64,000 nucleotides of DNA from CAWBFD01 sp963788115. Lineage in GTDB: Bacteria; Actinomycetota; Thermoleophilia; Solirubrobacterales; 70-9. Of this stretch, positions 17,837-25,973 are shown one piece after another. Location: contig CAWBFD010000003.1 of the NCBI GenBank assembly GCA_963788115.1, forward strand, positions 408,573 to 472,572, written 5' to 3'. Numbering within the stretch: position 1 is the stretch's first letter; every line of letters starts with the position of its first letter. The position numbers were made by a program, and so were the translations under genes. Under the pieces are notes generated by a model. The model saw nothing but the letters and a program-made list of their open reading frames with translations. It did not search any database and was not told the origin of the DNA.

Positions 17837-20386
17837 CTACAGCTCCGCGAATGCCCCGTCGGGATCCAGCCCGCGACGCGCTCGGGCCGCGAACGCGCCA
17901 CCGCGGACTGCACCGACAAGCGGCGAGCCACCGGGCGGGCCGGTGAGCCGGACCCCGCTCGCGCCGAGCTGGCGCAGCTCCGAGTCGAGTGCCTCAGGCG
18001 GCGAGTCCGCCGGCCAGGCGACCCAGCAGACGTGGCCGCCGGAGCCGTAGCGCCGGGTCGCACCGGCTCGCGCCAGCGCCGCATCCAGCTCCGGCACCCG
18101 CCGCGGCGTGATCGCGATCTTCGCCACCGAAGCCCCGTCCGGCGCCCAAGCGAGCTCGCGCGCAGCGGTCCAGTCCTCGGCCTCGGCGGGCCCCGTGAGG
18201 CGCTCGCCGGCAGCGCCGAGCACGCTCTCGACCCGCTCCAGGCGGCGCTCGAGGCCCTCGCCGGGGCCGCCGATGCGCACAAGGAGCCGCCCGGGGGGCT
18301 CGAGGTCAAGCGCCTCGAGGTCGAGTCCGGCGGTACCCAGGCGCTCGACCGCCTCGAGCGCCGCCGGGAGGCTGCCGGCATCCGCTTTCAGGCTGCCCCA
18401 GGCGATGGGGACGGGAAGCACCTTCAGCGAGAGCTGGACGATCACCCCCAGACGGCCGAGACTGCCGACGAGCAGCTTCGGCAGGTCGAACCCGGCGGCG
18501 TTCTTCACCACGCGGCCGCCGCCCGCAACCAGCTCGCCGGTGCCGTCGAGGAACCGTACGCCGATGACGAAGTCGCGCACCCCGCCGTGCCGGTAGCGCC
18601 CCGACCCGGACGTCCCCGCTGCGACCACGCCCCCGAGCGTGGCGCCCGCTGACGCCAGGGTTGGATCGAAGGGCAGGTATTGGCCGTGCACCGCAAGTCT
18701 GTCCTCGAGCTCGCGAACCGGCGTGCCCGCGCGCGCCGTCAGCGTCAGCTCCTCGGGATCGTGCTGGACGATCCCGCGCAGGCCCGCCAGCTCGAGCGCG
18801 ACCGCGCCGTCCTGCGGGGTGGAGAGCGGCGGCTTGGTCCCCGCGCCGCGCGGGAGCACGCGCATCCCGCTGGCCGCGGCCTCGCGCATCGCCTCGCGAA
18901 GCGCCGCGATCGGGCCCTCTGCCTCGTCGGATGTCGGGTTCGTGACCGCATCGGTGCCTAACCCGACAACCTCGGCGGTGTGGGCGTCGGCCGGGTGGCC
19001 GCCGTCCTCGGCGACTGGCAGCATCTTGCCCCTGTTCGCGAGCTCGGCTGGATCGATCGCCGCGCGCAGGCGGCGCATCACCGCGAGATCCTCGGGCCCG
19101 AACATGTGCGGGAGGAAGGCGCGCTTCTCGACGCCGACGCCATGCTCGCCGGTGATCGATCCGCCCAGGTCCACGCAGAGGTCGAGGATCTCACCGGCGA
19201 GCGCCTCGGCTCGCTCGACGGCGCCCGGCTCGGCGCCGTCGAACAGGATCAGCGGGTGCAGGTTGCCGTCGCCGGCATGGAAGACATTGGCGACGCGCAG
19301 ACCACGGCGCTCGCTGAGCCGCTCGATCGTCGCCAGCGCCTCGGCCAGCCGCGTGCGCGGCACGCACCCGTCCTGGACGATGTAGTCCGGTGACAGCCAG
19401 CCGACCGCCGAGAACGCGCTTTTCCGTCCCTTCCAGATCAGTGCCCGCTCGTCTGCGTCCTGCGTGGCCCGGACCTCGGTCGCGCCCGAGCTCGTGATCA
19501 CCTCCTCGAGACGCTCGAAATCCGCGTCCACCGCGTCCCGCTCGCCGTCCAGCTCGACGATCAGCAGCGCCGGGGTCTCCGGGTAGCCCGGCTTCACGGA
19601 CGACTCGGCGGCGCGGATCGCGAGCGCGTCCATGATCTCCATCGCCACCGGGAGGATGCCGGCCGCGATCGTCGCTGCCACCGCGTCACCGGCCGCCTCC
19701 AGGTTCGGGTACGCGGCGAGGACCGTGCGGGTCGCCTCGGGCGCCGGGAGCAGGCGCAGCGTCACCTCGAGCGCGATCCCGAACAGGCCCTCTGACCCGA
19801 CGAAGAGCCCGAGCCAGTCGGGTCCGGCCGGCTCGGCCCCACCGGTGCCAAGCCGAACGAGCTCGCCATCGGGCAGCACCGCCTCGATCGCGAGGACGTG
19901 GTTGCTGGTCATCCCGTGCTTGAGGCAGTGCGCGCCGCCCGAGTTGAACGCGATGTTGCCGCCGATCGTGCAAATGGATTGGCTCGATGGGTCCGGCGCG
20001 TAGAACAGCCCGTGCGGGGCGGCCGCCGCGGTGACGTTTGCGTTGATCACCCCCGGCTGCACCACCGCCACCCGGTCGACCGGATCGATCCTCAGCACCC
20101 GGTTCAGCCGGTTGAGGCCGATCACGATCCCGCCCTCCACCGGGAGCGACCCACCGGAGAGGCTGGTGCCGCTGCCCCGTGCCACGAAGGGGACGCCCTC
20201 GCGGTGGCAGAGCCGGACCAGGTCGATCACCTCCTCACGGCTGTCTGCGAGCACCACCGCCTCCGGGCGAGCCCGGAACGCGGTCAGCGCATCGGATTCG
20301 TATGGAGCGAGCCTCGCCGGCTCGGTGAACACCCGCTGGGCGGGATACCGTCCCTGCAGCTCGTCCAGGAGGTGTGCGACGGGCAC
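17837..20386 (-). CDS. Fused glycolate oxidase flavoprotein GlcD-GlcE
   Basis: 849 residues from GTG 20386. Residues 1-455 are a GlcD-type FAD-linked oxidase: FAD-binding VARGSGTSLSGGSLP and SSQSICTIGGNIAFNSGGAHCLKHG, with catalytic-domain motifs NVFHAGDGNLHPLI and TGEHGVGVEKRAFL. A hydrophilic linker (about 456-492) leads to a second FAD-binding half, GlcE-like (about 493-849: LPRGAGTKPP, DPTLASAGATLGGVVAAGTSGSGR, KNAAGFDLPKLLVGSLG). In E. coli these are separate subunits with GlcF; here they form one open frame with no stop and no good internal start. Reaction: glycolate to glyoxylate. D-lactate cannot be excluded, but the malate synthase in the operon favours glycolate. Confidence 0.9.
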   Translation of the reverse strand: MPVAHLLDELQGRYPAQRVFTEPARLAPYESDALTAFRARPEAVVLADSREEVIDLVRLCHREGVPFVARGSGTSLSGGSLPVEGGIVIGLNRLNRVLRIDPVDRVAVVQPGVINANVTAAAAPHGLFYAPDPSSQSICTIGGNIAFNSGGAHCLKHGMTSNHVLAIEAVLPDGELVRLGTGGAEPAGPDWLGLFVGSEGLFGIALEVTLRLLPAPEATRTVLAAYPNLEAAGDAVAATIAAGILPVAMEIMDALAIRAAESSVKPGYPETPALLIVELDGERDAVDADFERLEEVITSSGATEVRATQDADERALIWKGRKSAFSAVGWLSPDYIVQDGCVPRTRLAEALATIERLSERRGLRVANVFHAGDGNLHPLILFDGAEPGAVERAEALAGEILDLCVDLGGSITGEHGVGVEKRAFLPHMFGPEDLAVMRRLRAAIDPAELANRGKMLPVAEDGGHPADAHTAEVVGLGTDAVTNPTSDEAEGPIAALREAMREAAASGMRVLPRGAGTKPPLSTPQDGAVALELAGLRGIVQHDPEELTLTARAGTPVRELEDRLAVHGQYLPFDPTLASAGATLGGVVAAGTSGSGRYRHGGVRDFVIGVRFLDGTGELVAGGGRVVKNAAGFDLPKLLVGSLGRLGVIVQLSLKVLPVPIAWGSLKADAGSLPAALEAVERLGTAGLDLEALDLEPPGRLLVRIGGPGEGLERRLERVESVLGAAGERLTGPAEAEDWTAARELAWAPDGASVAKIAITPRRVPELDAALARAGATRRYGSGGHVCWVAWPADSPPEALDSELRQLGASGVRLTGPPGGSPLVGAVRGGAFAARARRGLDPDGAFAEL

Positions 20387-20401
20387 GGATTACCCCTGCC
20401 G

Positions 20402-21214
20402 CTAGGTCGTCGCCACCGTCACGGCGTCCCCGGCGCCGTCCTCGGATTGCTGGCCGAGCGCCGCCGATATCTGGCTCGCGTGCTCACGCATGAGCGCGCC
20501 CAGCTCGGCCGTATCGGCGTGAAGGATGCGCGCCGTCGGCCCCGACACGCTGATGGCCGCGCACGGGTGATCGGCGTGGTCGAAGATCGGGACGGCGACG
20601 CAGCTCACGCCCTCCTCGTGCTCCTCGTCGTCGATCGCGTAGCCGCGCCGCGCGATCTTCTTGAGGTCGTCCTGAAGCGCCCCGACCGTGGTCAGCGTGC
20701 GCGCGGTCAGGCCCTCGAGCGTCTCTCGGCCCGCGTACAGCGAGGTCACCGACTCGGGCAGCCCGTAGGCCAGGATCGCCTTGCCCGAGGCGGTGGTGTG
20801 CGCAAGCGCGGCGGCGCCGACGACGGTGAACATGCGCACGTTGCGGCTGCCCTCCACCTGATCGACGTAGATCACTCGCTCGCCGTCGAGCACCACGAGG
20901 TTGGTGGTCTCCCCGGTCGCGCGCTGCACGCTCTCCAGATGCTCCCGGGCGGCCCGCCGCAGGCGTGAGAGGTTGTTCTCGAGGCCGTTCGCCACCTCGA
21001 CCACCTTGTACCCCAGCACGTAGCGACCGGAATCCGAGCTGTGGGTCACGTAGCCGCGCTTGGTCAGCGTGGCCAGGAGCCGGTGCGCGGTGCTTGGCAC
21101 GAGGCCGGTGCGGCCCGCCAGCTCTGTCACCCCCAGCTCGGCGCCCCCGGCGAGCGCCTCCAACAGGTCGAAGGCCCGTTCGACGGACTGGACGCTGTCG
21201 CGGCGAGGTGTCAC
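20402..21214 (-). CDS. IclR-family transcriptional regulator
   Basis: 270 residues, GTG start at 21214. The N-terminal winged helix (SVQSVERAFDLLEALAG, GLVPSTAHRLLATLTKRGYV) is followed by the IclR effector domain (GETTNLVVLDGERVIYVDQVEG, HTTASGKAILAYG, EEGVSCVAVPIFD). It lies between malate synthase and glcDE in one transcription direction, so it likely controls glyoxylate metabolism, as IclR does for aceBAK in enterobacteria. A palindrome fitting the tandem operators of this window lies just upstream at 21234, consistent with autoregulation. Confidence 0.92.
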   Translation of the reverse strand: MTPRRDSVQSVERAFDLLEALAGGAELGVTELAGRTGLVPSTAHRLLATLTKRGYVTHSSDSGRYVLGYKVVEVANGLENNLSRLRRAAREHLESVQRATGETTNLVVLDGERVIYVDQVEGSRNVRMFTVVGAAALAHTTASGKAILAYGLPESVTSLYAGRETLEGLTARTLTTVGALQDDLKKIARRGYAIDDEEHEEGVSCVAVPIFDHADHPCAAISVSGPTARILHADTAELGALMREHASQISAALGQQSEDGAGDAVTVATT

Positions 21215-21233
21215 AGCTTCATGCTACTCGCCG

Positions 21234-21248
21234 TTCCACGATGCGGAT
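21234..21248. promoter_or_regulatory. Candidate IclR operator before iclR
   Basis: TTCCACGATGCGGAT matches the ideal palindrome TTCCGCAATGCGGAA at 12 of 15 positions. It lies 20 bases before the GTG of the regulator gene, in the short gap after malate synthase. Confidence 0.4.
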
Positions 21249-21262
21249 GCGGCCGCGACGCC

Positions 21263-22849
21263 TCAATCAAGCCGCTCTTCGGCCACGAGGGTCAGGAACT
21301 CGACCAGTCCCTCGGAAAGCGCCACCTGCTCGAACAGTTCGGCGGCATCGTCGAACCGGCCGCCGGCGTAGTCCTCGTCGCCCAGCAGCTCGCGGAGCTT
21401 CGCCAGCTCCTGGCGCTCGAGCTCGAGGACAAGCTCGGCGGTCACCTGACGCCCGTCGTCGAGATCGGCGGCGTGGCGGACCCACTGCCACACCTGCGAG
21501 CGCGAGATCTCCGCCGTGGCGGTGTCCTCCATGAGGTTGAAGATGGCCGCAGCCCCGTTGCCCCTTAGCCACGACGCGATGTACTGGATGGCGACGCTGA
21601 CGTTGCTGCGCAGCCCGGCCTCGGTGATCTCGCCGTCGGGGACCGCCACGTCGAGGAGCTCGCCGGCGGTGACGTCGACCTCGTCCCGGCGGCGCTCGAT
21701 CTGATCGGTCCGGTCCGCGAGCACGGCGTCGAACACCTCGCGCACCGGCGCGACCAGATCCGGGTGCGCGACCCAGCTTCCGTCGAACCCGTCGCCCGCC
21801 TCGCGCTCCTTGTCGGCGCGCACCTGGGCGACCGCTCGCGTGTTCACCTCCGGGTCCCGGCGGGAGGGGATGAACGCTGCCATGCCGCCGATCGCGTGGG
21901 CGCCCCGGCGGTGGCAGCTGCGCACCAAGAGCTCCGTGTAGGCGCGCATGAAGGGGACGGCCATCGTCACCTGAGCCCGGTCGGGCAGCAGGAACTCCGG
22001 CCGCTCGCCGAAGCGCTTGATCACGCTGAAGATGTAGTCCCAGCGACCGGCGTTGAGGCCGGTGGCGTGGTCCCCGAGCTCGAACAGGATCTCCTCCATC
22101 TCGAACGCGGCGAGGATGGTCTCGATCAGGACGGTGGCGCGGACCGTGCCCCGCTCGAGGCCGAGGGCCTCCTGAGCCCAGACGAAGACGTCGTTCCACA
22201 GGCGCGCCTCGTGGCGCCCCTCGAGCTTCGGCAGGTAGAGGTAGGGCCCGCTGCCGCGCTCGAGCAGCGGCCGGGCGTTGTGGAACAGGAACAGGCCGAA
22301 GTCGAACAGCGAGCCCGACACCGGCTCCCCGCGGACGAGCACGTGTCGCTCGTTCAGGTGCCAGCCGCGCGGGCGCACCACCAGGGTCGCGACCTCCTCG
22401 CCCAGCCGGTACTGCTTCTCCGGGGTGGTCAGCGAGATCGTCCCCGCGACCGCGTCCGCCACGTTCGCCTGGCCCGTGATCACGTTCGACCAGGAGGGGG
22501 TGAGCGAGTCCTCGAAGTCGGCCATGAACACCCTCGCACCCGAGTTGAGCGCGTTGATCATCATCTTGCGCTCGACCGGGCCGGTGATCTCAACCCGCCG
22601 ATCGCGGAGGTCCGGCGGCGCCGCCGGAACCCGCCAGTCCCCGTCACGCACCTCGGCCGTCTCGGCGGGGAAGTCCGGCAACTCGCCGGCGGCAAACCGC
22701 GCCTGCCGCTCGCGCCGGGCCTCGAGCAGGGCCCGGCGCCGCGGCTCGAACTCGTCGTGGAGCCCCGTCACGAACTCCAGCGCCTCCGGGGTGAGCACGC
22801 GCTCGCCCGCGGCATCCCGCACGCCGGTGACCTCCACCTCGTTCCGCAT
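21263..22849 (-). CDS. aceB: Malate synthase A
   Basis: 528 residues from ATG 22849 (an in-frame ATG at 22870 would add 7). It condenses glyoxylate with acetyl-CoA to malate. Family motifs: VFMADFEDSLTPSW, VVRPRGWHLNERHV, KLEGRHEARLWNDVF, IKRFGERPEFLLPDR, GGMAAFIPSRRDPEVN and GSWVAHPDLVAPV. The length is right for the A isoform (about 530), not the 720-residue G form. With GlcDE and GlcF downstream the operon converts glycolate to malate. No isocitrate lyase is in the window, so the genes look like glycolate use rather than a full glyoxylate shunt. Confidence 0.95.
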   Translation of the reverse strand: MRNEVEVTGVRDAAGERVLTPEALEFVTGLHDEFEPRRRALLEARRERQARFAAGELPDFPAETAEVRDGDWRVPAAPPDLRDRRVEITGPVERKMMINALNSGARVFMADFEDSLTPSWSNVITGQANVADAVAGTISLTTPEKQYRLGEEVATLVVRPRGWHLNERHVLVRGEPVSGSLFDFGLFLFHNARPLLERGSGPYLYLPKLEGRHEARLWNDVFVWAQEALGLERGTVRATVLIETILAAFEMEEILFELGDHATGLNAGRWDYIFSVIKRFGERPEFLLPDRAQVTMAVPFMRAYTELLVRSCHRRGAHAIGGMAAFIPSRRDPEVNTRAVAQVRADKEREAGDGFDGSWVAHPDLVAPVREVFDAVLADRTDQIERRRDEVDVTAGELLDVAVPDGEITEAGLRSNVSVAIQYIASWLRGNGAAAIFNLMEDTATAEISRSQVWQWVRHAADLDDGRQVTAELVLELERQELAKLRELLGDEDYAGGRFDDAAELFEQVALSEGLVEFLTLVAEERLD

Positions 22850-22877
22850 CGCGGTACTAACCTTCCGCATCACGCTC
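22842..22877. promoter_or_regulatory. Tandem IclR-like sites over the malate synthase start
   Basis: TTCCGCATCGCGGTA (22842-22856) and TTCCGCATCACGCTC (22863-22877) are 21 bases apart, as at the two ThuA genes. A -10-like TATGAT (minus strand, 22888-22883) lies just upstream. Both copies contain a possible ATG start codon, so part of the match may simply be coding sequence. Confidence 0.4.
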
Positions 22878-22986
22878 CGGGCATCATACGCACCCCGTAG
22901 GGAATGCGCTGGGGGCGTCGGGCGGGTCGCCGACGTGCTTCGTCGCGGGCGCCTGGCCTGGCGGATCGAGCATCCGGCTCCGGCGC

Positions 22987-23015
22987 TTGACAATCGGCGA
23001 GGCGTCGACGACGCT
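22987..23015 (+). promoter_or_regulatory. Probable promoter of the isomerase gene at 23051
   Basis: TTGACA at 22987-22992 is followed 17 bases later by GACGCT (23010-23015), a weak -10. Start of transcription near 23022 leaves room for the GAGGAGGAG ribosome site at 23033. Confidence 0.4.
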
Positions 23016-23050
23016 TGAGACCCGAGCGTGCCGAGGAGGAGAGCACACAC

Positions 23051-23914
23051 ATGGCTCGTTACCGGATCGCGGTGAACATGGAGTTCGTCCGCAGTGCGGA
23101 CAAGAGCTTCGAGGCCGGCGTCGAGATCGCCGGTGAGCTCGGCTATCGATGGATCGAGCCGATGGTGCACACCGGCTGGGAGCTGCTGAGCGAGGTGCAC
23201 TACTTCCATTCGTTCTCGATGGAAGAGGACCCTCTCCTGATGACGGAGATCTGCGATCGCTACGGCGTGAAGGTCGCCAGCATCAGCGGGCACAGCCCGC
23301 TCATGAAGCCGGAGGCGGCGGTCGACCGCCTGACGCGGGCGATCGTGCTCGCCGACGCGGTGGGGGCTCGCTTCGTCAACACCGACGAGATGGTCAAGCC
23401 GGATTGGATGGACGACGAGCAGGCGCATGAGGTCATGCGCTACACGCTGCAGAAGGCCGATCTAGTCGCGCGTCGGCACGACGTCGACGTCTGCATCGAG
23501 CCACACGGCATCTATACGAAGACGGCCGACGGTCTGCTGAGAATCGTCGACCTCGTCCCGTCACCCCGGATCGGCGTCAACTGGGATACGGGTAACTCCT
23601 ATCTCGCCGGGATCGAGGATCCCTACGAGGGCTTGGAGAAGGCCCGTGACCGCGTTCGCCACGTGCACGCCAAGGACATCAGCTTCGAACACGCCGAGCG
23701 TGAGCGCGGCGCCGTCACCGGCACGCCCGTCGGGTGTGCCTGCGGTGACGGGGTCGTGGACTGGGAGCGGGTATTGCACCTCCTCGATCCGCTCGACCGC
23801 GACCTGTTCCTGAGCGTCGAGTGCGGGACGATCGATCAAGCGGAGCGGAGCCTTGCCTTCCTCACGAAGGTGATCGGCGACCGGGCGGCGCGCGGGGAGC
23901 ACGCCGCCGTCTAG
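23051..23914 (+). CDS. Sugar phosphate isomerase/epimerase family TIM barrel
   Basis: 287 residues; ATG 23051 behind GAGGAGGAGAG. The xylose-isomerase-like fold shows the usual four metal ligands: Glu150 (CIEPHG), Asp179 (NWDTGN), His206 (HVHAKD) and Glu257 (VECG). Members act as epimerases, isomerases or, with 3-keto-glycosides, as lyases and C-deglycosidases. It is convergent with, and overlaps by 4 bases, a gluconate-dehydrogenase-subunit-3 gene next to a GMC oxidase. An oxidise-then-eliminate route on a glycoside is possible; the substrate is not known. Confidence 0.85.
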   Translation: MARYRIAVNMEFVRSADKSFEAGVEIAGELGYRWIEPMVHTGWELLSEVHYFHSFSMEEDPLLMTEICDRYGVKVASISGHSPLMKPEAAVDRLTRAIVLADAVGARFVNTDEMVKPDWMDDEQAHEVMRYTLQKADLVARRHDVDVCIEPHGIYTKTADGLLRIVDLVPSPRIGVNWDTGNSYLAGIEDPYEGLEKARDRVRHVHAKDISFEHAERERGAVTGTPVGCACGDGVVDWERVLHLLDPLDRDLFLSVECGTIDQAERSLAFLTKVIGDRAARGEHAAV

Positions 23915-24363
23915 GGCGACTCCGGCGGCGGCGTCGGGCGGTAGATCGGCCCGCGTTCGACCACTGCGGCGAGCAACCCGTCGCGCTCGTAGTCCGGAGG
24001 GTCCGAGCGGACAATCGGGACGGCCTCCTGCCCCGGATAGCCGAGCGCGTCGCGCACGCTCTCGTCCAGGAAGTAGCCCCCGGCCACGACCGTGGCAAGC
24101 AGCTGGAACGCGGCGTCGTCCTCGGCACGGAGGCGATCGACCTCGGCGGCCGGCTCGGCCCCGTGGGCCCGCTCGAGCAGGAGGCCCAGGCCCTCGGCGA
24201 GGTCCGGGCGGACCCGGAGCACGGCGTCGAGCTGCCCGCGCTCGAGCAGGACCTCGCCACCCGACGGCATCTCGTCCCCGGGTGGGATGACCACGTCCGC
24301 CAGGCCGGCGAGGGTCTCGCGCGCCTCGCCACCGATCGCCGCCTGATCCTCCGCCACCGTCAC
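23911..24363 (-). CDS. Gluconate 2-dehydrogenase subunit 3-like protein
   Basis: 150 residues from GTG 24363, overlapping the GMC stop (GTGA). The pattern ARETLAGLADVVIPPGDEMPSGGEV and the helical Leu-rich middle (RPDLAEGLGLLLERA) with VVAGGYFLDESVRDALGYPGQEAVP fit the small subunit of membrane GMC-type sugar dehydrogenases. The family often carries a Tat signal; none is visible here, so the complex may be cytoplasmic. It presumably stabilises or anchors the flavoprotein encoded just upstream. Confidence 0.8.
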   Translation of the reverse strand: MTVAEDQAAIGGEARETLAGLADVVIPPGDEMPSGGEVLLERGQLDAVLRVRPDLAEGLGLLLERAHGAEPAAEVDRLRAEDDAAFQLLATVVAGGYFLDESVRDALGYPGQEAVPIVRSDPPDYERDGLLAAVVERGPIYRPTPPPESP

Positions 24364-25973
24364 GCCCCCCTCTGGTGGCGCCGCTCGGCGACCAGTCGGT
24401 CGGCGAAGCGCAGCGCCATCGCGGCGATCGTCGCCGTCGGATTCATCCCCGATGAGGTCGGCCATACGCTGCCGTCGAAGACGTACAGGTTGGGCACGTC
24501 GTGGGCCCGGCCCCACCGGTCCACGACCGAGGTCTCCGGATCGTCGCCCATCTTGCAGGTGCCGAGTAGATGCCAGCCGGTTGCCCGGATGAACGGGGCG
24601 ACGATCGTGTCGTAGGCGCCGGCCGCCTCGAGCGACTCCTTCGCCCGCTCCTCGTGGAAGGCGATCATGCGGTGTGAGTTCTCGGACATGCTGTAGACGA
24701 TCTTCGCCGCGGGGATCCCGGCGCCGTCCGTCCTCTCCGGGTCGAGCTCGACGCGGTTCGACTCCTCCGGGAGATCCTCGAAGATGAATCCCCACATCGC
24801 CGAGTGGCCGAGGCGGCGGCGAATCTCGTGGTGAAAGTCCTCCCCCCAGACCGAGTTCTCATCGCCCCACGGGTATGCCTGGGTCATCGCCAGCGGACCT
24901 CCGGTCGGCTGGAGGCCCCACTTGGCGCCGCGGACGAAGCCCCGGGAGGCGTCGGTCTCGTAGAACTCAAGCGAGTGGAGGTGCTGGCCCCAGGCGCCCT
25001 GCCAGCTGTGAATGTCGTCCTCGAACAGACCGACGACGGTGCCGAAGGGGTGCATCATCAGTCGCTTTCCGACGAGGCCTGACGAGTTTGCCAGCCCCTC
25101 CGGGTGAGCGTCCGTCGCCGAGACCAGGAGGAGGCGCGGGGTGCCGACGCCGTTGCAGCAGAGGATCGTGACCATCGCGCGCTGGAGCTGCTCTCGCCCG
25201 TCCGCGTCTATATATAGAGCGCCCTCGACGCGCCCGTCGCGGCCGACCTCGAGTCGCTTCACTCGAGCGCCCGTCTGGAGCCTGGCGCCGAGCTCGACCG
25301 CCTCCGGCCAGTAGGTACGGTCGACGCTCGCCTTCGCCCCGTCGGCGCACCCGCGCAGGCACGTGGCCCGCTGGACGCAGGCGTTGAGGCGCCCGTACGG
25401 CCGGGTGGCGATCGCGTTCGGCGCTGGCCACCAGTGCCAGCCGAGCTCATTGTGCGCCTTCGCCACCCGCCGCCCCATCTCGCCGAGCGGCACCGGTGGC
25501 ATCGGCGGCCCCTCACCGGGGGGAAATGCCGTGTCGCCCGCGAGCCCCGAGACCCCCCACTCGCGCTCGACCCGCACGTAGTAGGGCTCGAGCTCCTCGT
25601 AGGTGAGCGGCCAGTCGTCGGCGACCCCGTCGAGGGTGCGGACGCGGAAGTCCGACGGCATGCTGCGCTGCCAGTGAGCGGCATAGATCACGGTGCCGCC
25701 GCCGACGCCGTTCCAGAGCAGGGCGGTGATGTCCGAGTCGGAGTCGTCCACGGGATAGTCGGCCGGCGCCGCGCGCACGTTCGGGTCCCAGTTCCAGTCG
25801 CGTGCGCCGGTCAGCTCGTAGTCGGGGTGGGCGGCACGGGCGAGGCTGTAGTCGGGCCAGCCGCCCTGCTCCAGGCAGACGACGTCGAAGCCGGTCTCGG
25901 CGAGACGCTTCGCGGTCACCGCGCCCGAGGCGCCGGCGCCGACGATGAGCACGTCCGGGATCGCCTCAGCCAC
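24360..25973 (-). CDS. GMC-family FAD oxidoreductase
   Basis: 537 residues if started at GTG 25973, just ahead of PDVLIVGAGASGAVTAKRLAETGFDVVCLEQGG (FAD dinucleotide motif). Other family marks are NGVGGGTVIYAAHWQR, LNACVQRATCLRGCADGAK, the catalytic His in ATGWHLLGTCKMGDDP and the C-terminal VWPTSSGMNPTATIAAMALR. Members of this subgroup, with a subunit-3 partner, oxidise sugars or glycosides, often at C3, passing electrons to an acceptor. The N-terminus shows no Tat signal. It overlaps both neighbours by a few bases in an operon of three genes. Confidence 0.9.
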   Translation of the reverse strand: MAEAIPDVLIVGAGASGAVTAKRLAETGFDVVCLEQGGWPDYSLARAAHPDYELTGARDWNWDPNVRAAPADYPVDDSDSDITALLWNGVGGGTVIYAAHWQRSMPSDFRVRTLDGVADDWPLTYEELEPYYVRVEREWGVSGLAGDTAFPPGEGPPMPPVPLGEMGRRVAKAHNELGWHWWPAPNAIATRPYGRLNACVQRATCLRGCADGAKASVDRTYWPEAVELGARLQTGARVKRLEVGRDGRVEGALYIDADGREQLQRAMVTILCCNGVGTPRLLLVSATDAHPEGLANSSGLVGKRLMMHPFGTVVGLFEDDIHSWQGAWGQHLHSLEFYETDASRGFVRGAKWGLQPTGGPLAMTQAYPWGDENSVWGEDFHHEIRRRLGHSAMWGFIFEDLPEESNRVELDPERTDGAGIPAAKIVYSMSENSHRMIAFHEERAKESLEAAGAYDTIVAPFIRATGWHLLGTCKMGDDPETSVVDRWGRAHDVPNLYVFDGSVWPTSSGMNPTATIAAMALRFADRLVAERRHQRGA

